Assembly: GCF_026239695.1 (NCBI RefSeq)
Contig: NZ_JAPIVS010000005.1
Span: 186,001 to 250,000, forward strand
Length of the DNA: 64,000 nt
Direction: 5' to 3'
Source of the DNA: Pedobacter sp. MC2016-15
GTDB lineage: Bacteria > Bacteroidota > Bacteroidia > Sphingobacteriales > Sphingobacteriaceae
The notes under the pieces are model-generated. The model made no database searches, was not told where the DNA came from, and saw only the letters and a list, made by a program, of their open reading frames with translations. The stretch's first letter is position 1, and every line of letters begins with the position of its first letter. Both the position numbers and the translations under genes were made by a program. Shown piece by piece: positions 7,884 to 15,000 of the stretch.

Positions 7884-7953
7884 GGTGTTCTACTAAGAAC
7901 CTCGTGTAAGCAAATGTGGAAATTTACAGGATACGAGCGGTAAGTAGAGCACC
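7884..7953 (+). ncRNA. Structured RNA element A (unidentified)
   Basis: An 11-bp closing helix joins GGTGTTCTACT (7884-7894) to AGTAGAGCACC (7943-7953), with one U-G wobble. Inside are an internal loop (AAGAAC opposite CGGTA), a 5-bp helix CTCGT/ACGAG (7901-7905/7933-7937) and a 4-bp helix GTAA/TTAC with a bulge. Such long matching arms in intergenic DNA indicate a selected RNA fold. It lies downstream of the promoter at 7780-7810 and immediately upstream of element B. I do not recognise the family; a 6S-like RNA or a cis-regulatory leader are possibilities. Confidence 0.5.
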
Positions 7954-7974
7954 GGGTTGCCTATATTTGCATAT

Positions 7975-8077
7975 ATAGGTCCGGCGCAGCTTATTGTAGG
8001 ATCCGAATAGTTTACTATTCCCCGATTTCCACCGGGAAGCTTACACTACAAGAACTGTTGCCGGACCTATGTTTTTT
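7975..8077 (+). ncRNA. Structured RNA element B with terminator-like end (unidentified)
   Basis: A perfect 11-bp helix joins ATAGGTCCGGC (7975-7985) to GCCGGACCTAT (8060-8070). It continues inward with CAG/CTG and TTGTAG/CTACAA (7994-7999/8046-8051). The apex carries two hairpins: GAATAG-TTTA-CTATTC (8005-8020) and CCCG/CGGG (8021-8036). Six T residues (8072-8077) follow the closing helix, so transcripts could end here. A rival 7-bp hairpin, CCTATAT/ATATAGG (7960-7966/7973-7979), shares bases with the closing helix, so the two folds exclude each other. The design suits a small RNA about 100 nt long or a terminating switch. Not matched to a known family by eye. Confidence 0.55.
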
Positions 8078-8343
8078 AAGGCCTTCTTTCATTTCTTGTA
8101 CAATGGTTCTATTGAAAAATAAGTCAATAGCATCCAAATGAAAAAGAAGAAATTCAGTACCGCCAGCAGTGACCACTTTCCTTCCAGCTACAGCCAGATC
8201 AGCGTGAAGCCGCCTGATTGATCCATCCTTTTTTGCCTTTTTTTCTAAAGTTACGCTAACGATGAAATACTCGTAATGGCCGCGCTTTGTCCAAAATGTC
8301 CAATTACCAACCCTAAACCAAAATCATTCAAAACCTTAAACAA

Positions 8344-9225
8344 ATGAAAAGAGAATTCACACAAAAAGAACACTTTGACGACTTTATCGAAGTTCTTGCA
8401 GAGCGATTTGAGCCTTTATACATTTACTGTTTTGGCACTGCCGCACAATCAAACAAAAAAACGGGATGTTTTATTGATCATGTTGATGAAGAAACTAACC
8501 GCTATTTTTTATTGATGATCACTGAAAGCTCAACCAGAATTGAGCATGAGGTGCAAAATTATGTCAATGACCATTTTCATCATGGTACGATCACTGCGTT
8601 GGTACACGGCAAAGAAACATTGATCGAAGCTGTGAGGGCCAATAGCAAGTTCTTTATCACAGTTGCCAACAATGCTGAACTCATATACAGCAAGGATTCA
8701 ACGATCAAATCCTTTCAGGTCCCTGCCTTTATTCCGACACAAGCGGCAATTAAAGCCAAAAAACATCACAATCACCGGCAGATGCTCGCAACCGGTTTTT
8801 TGGAAAGTGCGCTTGAATGTATTCACAAGGGAAAGCATAACCTGGCAGCTTTTATGTTACATCAGGTGGTTGAACAAAGCTGTATTGCGCTGATCAGGGT
8901 TCATCTGGCTTACCGATCTGATATACACAACCTGTACCGCCTGCTCCGTCTATGCGATAGCTTTTCTCCCGCTATCTCTGGCTTCTTCCTGGACGAAAGC
9001 GAAGAGGGCAGGAGGCTGTTTGATATCCTGGCTAAAAGTTATTCCGGTGCCAGATACAAAGACGATTTTTGCGTAGGTCCGGCAGATGCGACGAGGATGT
9101 ATTATCAGGTCGCTGCCTTTCTAAGACTTACAACAGCATTGTGCAATGATAAAATCGAGTCGCTGGCTATAGAAGCAGAGGTGTACAAACAACTGCAAAA
9201 AGAAAGAGAGGTAGTTTATGGATAG
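8344..9225 (+). CDS. HEPN-domain protein with degenerate nucleotidyltransferase-like N terminus
   Basis: 293 aa. Residues about 145-270 are a clear HEPN domain: an alpha-helical stretch FLESALECIHKGKHNLAAFM, the LHQVVEQSCIALI helix matching the usual Q-A-x-E core, and SDIHNLYRLLRL. The N-terminal 120 residues resemble a minimal nucleotidyltransferase fold in position (YIYCFGTAA), but the Gly-Ser and Asp-x-Asp catalytic motifs are missing. The RNase-type R-x4-6-H motif of toxic HEPN proteins is also not evident (only RSDIH). HEPN proteins often work in toxin-antitoxin, RNA-processing or defence modules. Its last 8 bp overlap the start of the next gene, so the two proteins are coupled. Function is open. 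Confidence 0.7.
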   Translation: MKREFTQKEHFDDFIEVLAERFEPLYIYCFGTAAQSNKKTGCFIDHVDEETNRYFLLMITESSTRIEHEVQNYVNDHFHHGTITALVHGKETLIEAVRANSKFFITVANNAELIYSKDSTIKSFQVPAFIPTQAAIKAKKHHNHRQMLATGFLESALECIHKGKHNLAAFMLHQVVEQSCIALIRVHLAYRSDIHNLYRLLRLCDSFSPAISGFFLDESEEGRRLFDILAKSYSGARYKDDFCVGPADATRMYYQVAAFLRLTTALCNDKIESLAIEAEVYKQLQKEREVVYG

Positions 9226-10483
9226 TTTTTTCAGTCTGCCATTTAAACCAGGGACAAGGATACTCACTTTAAATACTTTAGACCAACACTCCAAATTCAG
9301 GAAACCAGAACGGGGTTATATGCCCATCCACGACCGGGAGATATCTTTTGCCAATGAGCTGCTAACCGTGGGGGTGAAAATTTATGATGAACCCGAAGAA
9401 AAGGTTTATATCAAAGTAACTGAGCATGCACTCCTGGTCAGTTGCAGTGTGGATACCGACGAAAGCTATTTGAGTCGTTACGCTTACTTTGCCTTAACGG
9501 AGATGATGGATTCTATGAAGCAATGTAACTTTGACCAGTGGTTCTGGCCGGGATGTTTTGACCCGGCAACAGGGAAATCCAAGTTTCTTTCGATTGCGAG
9601 AATGGGTAAGATCGTGTTCTGCCGCTTAAAACTTGCATACCGTGGCCTGGTCAAACCGGGACATACGTTTCCAATTTTATCTGATGAAGATGCCATTCCA
9701 CGGAGCGCCTCTGCGGTGATCCATGAGCGTATTCCCGCCGATGGTGATCCGATAGTTGGATTCTCGCTGGCATACCGAGATTTAGGAAAACGTTATGATG
9801 AACATGTGCCCTTTGTGGTTCCCTATCTCGGCATCGCCAACAAAGCAAAAACTGTAATCATAGGATTTCACAAGTATATCTCAAGTGAAGAAGATCTTTT
9901 CCTGCAGGACCTCAGCGATGAACAGCGGCAGCTGGTAGATATCTGCCTCGATATGAGACAGCAATCAAGAGTGAGATACATCAGTTCTTATGATAATATC
10001 GGGGAGATCGAAGAAAAACGGCAGTACAACAGCCAGATTTTAAAATATGTATTTGCACTGTGGCAGCAGGCAATGCCCTTACTGGCGGGCAGGTTGTTTA
10101 CGCACTACCAGTACAGCTACGGCATGCGGCGTCTGAAGGGCAAGCCCTACCGGGACAGGCTGTCCAAATGTGTATTCCGGAATGAATCGCCGGAACTGTG
10201 TTTTGTATGGAAAGATTTCGGGGATCACTATAAGCTTGAGCTGCGGTTCAAGATCGATAAACAGATTTGGATGCCCTCTTATGAGTTCAATGTAATCTTC
10301 CTGGCTAATACACAAAAGAACCCGAGAACATTTTACCTGCTCAGAAGTTATATGGACTCAGTTTTAGTAAGTTATTTTCATGAGGATAAGTTTCAGCTGG
10401 TGATTCTTAAGGAGCATTATGAGGGGAGGGTTCAGGAGTTTGTAGAGGGGCTGCGCAGCAGGTATAAGTTTGTGGAGAGGTAG
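9218..10483 (+). CDS. 421-aa protein of unknown function coupled to the HEPN gene
   Basis: The ATG (9218) overlaps the HEPN stop by 8 bp, with an AG-rich ribosome-binding site in the HEPN tail. The protein is soluble-looking, rich in aromatic and charged residues, without signal peptide, membrane segment or a motif I can name. Notable stretches are NFDQWFWPGCFDP (about residues 105-117), a Gln/Arg-rich helix near 255-285 and a C-terminal VILKEHYEGRVQEFVEGLRS. A hairpin that may terminate the unit follows at 10498-10523. It is the stable partner of the HEPN protein in this locus; whether they form a defence, toxin-antitoxin or RNA-handling system is unknown. Confidence 0.6.
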   Translation: MDSFFSLPFKPGTRILTLNTLDQHSKFRKPERGYMPIHDREISFANELLTVGVKIYDEPEEKVYIKVTEHALLVSCSVDTDESYLSRYAYFALTEMMDSMKQCNFDQWFWPGCFDPATGKSKFLSIARMGKIVFCRLKLAYRGLVKPGHTFPILSDEDAIPRSASAVIHERIPADGDPIVGFSLAYRDLGKRYDEHVPFVVPYLGIANKAKTVIIGFHKYISSEEDLFLQDLSDEQRQLVDICLDMRQQSRVRYISSYDNIGEIEEKRQYNSQILKYVFALWQQAMPLLAGRLFTHYQYSYGMRRLKGKPYRDRLSKCVFRNESPELCFVWKDFGDHYKLELRFKIDKQIWMPSYEFNVIFLANTQKNPRTFYLLRSYMDSVLVSYFHEDKFQLVILKEHYEGRVQEFVEGLRSRYKFVER

Positions 10484-10497
10484 ATATACTTAGAAGT

Positions 10498-10523
10498 CGG
10501 CACTGCTTTTAGTGGCAGTGCTG
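10498..10523 (+). terminator. Hairpin downstream of the HEPN pair
   Basis: CGGCACTGC (10498-10506) pairs with GCAGTGCTG (10515-10523), 9 bp with one G-U, around an 8-nt loop. It lies 15 bp after the stop of the 421-aa gene and is followed by a broken T-rich stretch (ACTTTCATTTT) rather than a clean U-tract. Probably a weak terminator or transcript-end hairpin. Confidence 0.45.
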
Positions 10524-10650
10524 AACTTTCATTTTAAAAGTATTGGTTAACTATGGGTAGGTTATTGTTTTTTTATTTAAGATTTTGTTAAGAAATCTCT
10601 TTCTTAAAAATTAATTTTAATTTGTTATTTAAATTTCAAAGCAGGTAAAT

Positions 10651-11193
10651 ATGACATTTCCAATCTATCAAATACAGCCCCAAAGCATCTCTGAAACAGG
10701 AATTAAATATTTTTTTATCAGTAAAGGGCCTAATGATGTTGTTAAAGCAGTAGAGTACTTCTACTTTGCCGACTACAATGGCAGAAAAGTGTACAATTTA
10801 GGATTGGGAGACTATAATATAGCTACTGACAAAATTGATGATAAAAATTGTACTGATAATGGGGATGCATACCATGTATTTAATACGGTATTAAGTACTG
10901 TACCAGAATTTTTTAATTCTTTTGCTGATGCGGCAGTGATGGTTACAGGAAGCGATAGCTCTGACGAATTTGAACAAGGATGCAGACAGACATGTAGAAG
11001 AAAAAACTGCAATAGTATATGTAGAAAAAAGCATCAGAGAATCAGAACATACTGTTCATATGTTAGCAGAGAATACGATTCTTTACTTAAGGAATTTGAA
11101 TTTTATGGAGGAATTCAAACTCGGGATGGTACTGTAATTGAGCGTTTTATCAAAAATAAACTTTATGAATCCGTACTTTTAATTAAGAAATAA
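10651..11193 (+). CDS. DUF6934 family protein with cysteine-rich insertion
   Basis: 180 aa. The frame of DUF6934 is visible: FFISKGPNDVVKAVEYF, VYNLGLGD, DNGDAYHVFNTVLSTV, then MVTGS and EFEFYGG. Compared with the second copy in this window (30298-30750), about 22 residues are inserted after the GS(T) motif. They carry C111-x3-C115-x4-C120-x3-C124 among many Arg and Lys, which looks like a metal-binding or nucleic-acid-contacting knuckle. The function of DUF6934 is unknown; members are small, scattered Bacteroidota accessory genes. A 52-aa gene follows after 16 bp. Composition is AT-rich relative to the core genes. Confidence 0.7.
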   Translation: MTFPIYQIQPQSISETGIKYFFISKGPNDVVKAVEYFYFADYNGRKVYNLGLGDYNIATDKIDDKNCTDNGDAYHVFNTVLSTVPEFFNSFADAAVMVTGSDSSDEFEQGCRQTCRRKNCNSICRKKHQRIRTYCSYVSREYDSLLKEFEFYGGIQTRDGTVIERFIKNKLYESVLLIKK

Positions 11194-11209
11194 TTATTAA
11201 TTTTGAAAT

Positions 11210-11368
11210 ATGAAAACTAAAGAAAAAGATGTAGAGCAAATGGTTCAGATTACTGAATCAGGGTTGTTGTCTTTGGTTGCAAGTAAATTAAAAGACAGAT
11301 TACTCTTCCCTGAAAAAGTAGAAGAGGCAAAAAAAATCTTTACCAAGATTAAATTTAGTGAATTATAA
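11210..11368 (+). CDS. 52-aa helical protein, partner of the DUF6934 gene
   Basis: ATG at 11210, stop TAA at 11366-11368. The product is highly charged and predicted helical (KEKDVEQMVQITESGLLSLV, then LKDRLLFPEKVEEAKKIF). The gap to the DUF6934 gene is 16 bp, and a terminator-like hairpin follows at 11374-11398, so the two form a compact unit. No family was recognised. A small partner beside an uncharacterised protein resembles toxin-antitoxin gene layout, but there is no motif evidence for that. Confidence 0.5.
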   Translation: MKTKEKDVEQMVQITESGLLSLVASKLKDRLLFPEKVEEAKKIFTKIKFSEL

Positions 11369-11373
11369 ATTAT

Positions 11374-11398
11374 AAGAGGGTCTACAAGATCCTTTTAT
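11374..11398 (+). terminator. Terminator-like hairpin after the DUF6934 pair
   Basis: A 9-bp stem with two G-U pairs (11374-11382 with 11388-11396) closes a TACAA loop, and the 3' arm contains TTTT. It begins 6 bp after the 52-aa gene's stop and faces the convergent DinB-like gene. Confidence 0.45.
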
Positions 11399-11541
11399 AG
11401 TTTATTGAGAGATTTAATGCTTTCAAAGCTATCATACGATCCTGTTTTCCAGAAGTGTTAAACACCTTGAAATCTTTAGCAATATTTCAATGAGGAGTTT
11501 AATAATATGATTAGCCCATCAAACTTATTCTTAGAATTGCT

Positions 11542-11991
11542 TCATCTTCTCACGTAACTAATATAATCTGTATTAATCGGCTCAATACCACTCCCCCTCA
11601 ATTCCGTGGGAATCTGTGCCGGGTGATATGTGCCATGATTCAGCACATGAATGAGTATATCATAACGGGAATTATGAAAAGTTTTACCTGTAGAATTTTT
11701 ATACTCAATAATCGCTGATTGCTGTTCTGCAGATAGGGGTATCTGCTGTTCCAGCAGGGGGGAAGCTTCATTATGCATCATTGTACAGGTTGCTAAAGTA
11801 TGCTCGTCCCAGGCACCATATAATTGAGGCGTACCCGCAAGCCTGCTTAACCACACACTTTGTGTATTTACAATATGGCTGAAAAGTCGCAGACATTCCG
11901 GGGGCAGGATCGCAGACTGCTCTGTAAATAAATGAATAAGCGCCTGATTGGCCCAATTATTATACTGCCAGAGTTTATTTAGGGTATCCAT
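11542..11991 (-). CDS. DinB-like metal-dependent four-helix protein
   Basis: 149 aa, the usual DinB-family length. The fold markers are the opening LNKLWQYNNWANQAL helix and histidines H39 (LFSHIV), H119 and H123 (LNHGTYHPAQI), which form the expected three-His metal site. DinB/YfiT-type proteins act as thiol-dependent S-transferases or hydrolases; the substrate here is unknown. The gene stands alone on the minus strand, 36 bp after the large CheB-CheR kinase start region lies the opposite way, so it is downstream of nothing obvious. Family call is solid; activity is not. Confidence 0.82.
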   Translation of the reverse strand: MDTLNKLWQYNNWANQALIHLFTEQSAILPPECLRLFSHIVNTQSVWLSRLAGTPQLYGAWDEHTLATCTMMHNEASPLLEQQIPLSAEQQSAIIEYKNSTGKTFHNSRYDILIHVLNHGTYHPAQIPTELRGSGIEPINTDYISYVRR

Positions 11992-12027
11992 ATAGATATG
12001 ACTTTACTTCCACAACTTACAACATGC

Positions 12028-15000
12028 CTAAGAAGCTAGTTCGATTGGTATCTCAAACCAGAACTCAGAACCCTCGCCAATATCACTGATCACACCAATC
12101 TTACCCTGATGTCTTTCAATGATCTGTGCAGAGATGTATAAGCCCAGGCCAAGTCCCGAGAAATGGTTGGAGCTTTCTTCAACCCTGAAAAAACGATCGA
12201 ATATAAACTCTGCCTTGTCGTTAGGAATGCCAATTCCCTGATCTTTAACAGATATACGCACATTGCCGGCGCCAGTCTTCTTCGCTTCAATAAACAGTTG
12301 CTTCCCGTCTGGTGCATACTTAAGGCCATTGGAGATAAAGTTAGAAATCACCTGTTCAATCCGATGGCGGTCTCCGTTAACAGTCAGGTCTTCTATATCA
12401 GTAATGATTTCCTGATGAGTAAGGTTGCTTTGCACACCATCTATAGAGTCCTGCAGCACTTCTCTGATGTTAAATTCAGACATCGTAAAGGTCATTTTTC
12501 CCGCTTGTATCTTGGTGACGTCCAACAAATCATCTACGAGCGCAGTAAGTTTGCCCACTTGTTTGTTCGCTTTGTCGATAAAGCTGAAAATATTATCAAA
12601 CTTCCTTTGCTCAGCCATTTTTAGCGCAAACTGTAAAAAGCCCTTGATACTTGTAACAGGCGTTTTCAACTCATGACTTGCGATACTCATAAATTCATCC
12701 TTTTTACTCATTAGCGCTTTCGTAGTAATCTGGGCGGTGATCAGATCAGTAACCTCGAAGCCAAAGAAAGATACACCGTCAATCTGACCTTCGGACGAAT
12801 ACACAGGATTCAGGATCAAGTCAAACCATGCCTCCTGCGCCTCAGCATGTTCAGTTGCTGGTCGCGTAAATTTATAGCTGTTTGCCACCAGCGTTTCGCC
12901 GGTACGCACTACCTGTTCTTCCAGGGCGATCAGTTCAGGAGATTCGAACTGGGAACCATGACCTAAAGTTTTCTTGCCGATGTATACCCGGCCGCCATCA
13001 AACTGCTCAAATGCTTCGTTTACGAACTCATAAACCAGGTCTTTGCCTCTTCTGATGCTGATCAATGCCGGGGCTTTTTTGAATATGCTATGGAACTCAT
13101 CCTGCTGTCTCTTTATCAGGTGCTGCAGTTCATCACGTTTTTTATCACTTTCTTTTTGGGTAGTGATATCAATAATGTATGTTACGGCATCTTCCGGCAC
13201 GTCATCATCCAGTATTGCTGAACCAATCATTACATCTACAGCATGACCATCTTTATGATAATACTGCTTTTCAAATGGTGGGCAATAGCCCTGTGTACGC
13301 AGTAATTCTGCCGAAGCGGCACTTGCTGCCATTGCCTCCGGAGGGGTAATATCTTTCCAGCTGATTGCGCCATTCTCAAAATCTTCAACGGTGTAGCCCA
13401 GCATTTCAAGAAAAATGCCATTCGCATTTTCGATCCTGCCGGTAACAACATTGGAGAAGATCATCCCGATCACATTGGAATCGAATATCTTACGGAATTT
13501 CCTTTCTGAAGAGTTTAGTTTATCCTGGGCAGCGATCAATTGAGAAATATCCAGCATTGAGCCTACCATACGGTAAGGAACAGCATTCTCATCAAAGAGA
13601 ATACTACCTCTGTCCAGGATAGTAGCATAGCTGCCATCAGCCTTTTTCAACCGGTACTGGCAGGTCCACTGTTGTTCTCCCTTATTGATCGCATTATTTA
13701 CACTTTCCTGAACCCGTTTGAGATCTTCGGGGTGAATAATTGTAAAGGCAAAGGAAATACTTCTCTTTTCTGGTTTATCCTCGTATCCGAAGATAGTTTT
13801 AAAACTGGCGCTGCGCCATATCGTATTGTCCGATAAATCCCAATCCCAGATCGTATCATTCGTAGCCTGTGAAACGAGGTTAAATCTGCTTTCGCTTTCC
13901 GATAGGAGGAGGGTGCGTTCTTCGATTTTTTGTTCCAGCTCAGAATTCAGCTGCTTTAGATTCTCGCGTGTACCCAGCAGCTCATTATAGTTATGCTTTA
14001 ACTTCTCCTGTGCAGACTTTTGTTTAGTGATGTTTGTGATCGTAGCGGCGAAACCGTCAGACATTTTAACGGCCACAATTTCTACCCATACTTTCTCATA
14101 GAGCTTATACTCTACCTGGAACGAATTTCCCTTTTCAACTACTGCCCTGTAAGCCTCCAGAAGATTTCCTCCCGAAATTTCCGGGATATCCTTGATGATG
14201 GATGCCCCGGTCAGTTCTTCTGCATTTTTCCTTAACAGGGTACCTGCAGATTCATTGAAAGTGATACATTCAAAATCTGTGATCACATTCTGTTTGTTTC
14301 GTACCGATTTAAAGGCCATGACGCCATTTAAGCTGGCATTAAAAACACCTGTGATAATATTATTTAATTCGGTGAGCTGAGAAATGTTGACGAAGGTGAT
14401 TACTACGCCATCTACCTTGCCGTCTTTTTTAACGTAAGGCATAATCCGCATCAGGCTCGTATCACCATTTTTTATTCTGACCTCTTTCTCAACTGCGACA
14501 CCATCATCCAAAACCTGTTGTATATCACTGTTGAGATCAGTTCCCTGTAAGTTGTTGGATATCTGCTGAATTGATCTGCCAATATCAGCGATAATCAGGT
14601 TCACCATCCCCACGGCTGCGGTATTGAATTTACGGATATAAAGACTGGAATCTACAAATACCTGTCCGATGTCTGTACTACGGAAATAATTATCCAGGTC
14701 GTCATTCAGGTCGATCAGTTCACTGATTTTAACCTGATGCTCAGTATTGAGGGTGTGTAATTCTTCATTGAGCGATTGCAATTCTTCGTTGCTCGACTGC
14801 AGTTCCTCATTAGCAGACAGCAGTTCTTCGTTTGTGGATTGCAATTCTTCATTGGTGGTTTCCATTTCCTCAGTTGCCAGCTGCAGGCTATTTCTGGCCT
14901 CATTGAGTTCGGCTTCGAGCTCAAACACATAGTCGCTTGTTGTTTGGTCAAGATGCATTTCTCCAAAAGTACGTTCTTCCTTCTCATAAGAACCTTCAGG

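Noticed and set aside
7975..8077. Element B as the signal recognition particle RNA
   Set aside because: The conserved SRP apical string (GGAAG...AGCAG) is missing and the apex has two hairpins rather than one.
7975..8077. Element B as a retron or toxin-antitoxin type III RNA
   Set aside because: No reverse transcriptase is present and there is no tandem direct-repeat RNA next to a ToxN-like gene.
8138..8221. 27-codon ORF between RNA element B and the HEPN gene
   Set aside because: No ribosome-binding site, low-complexity Lys/Ser start and no supporting context; kept only as a possible leader peptide.
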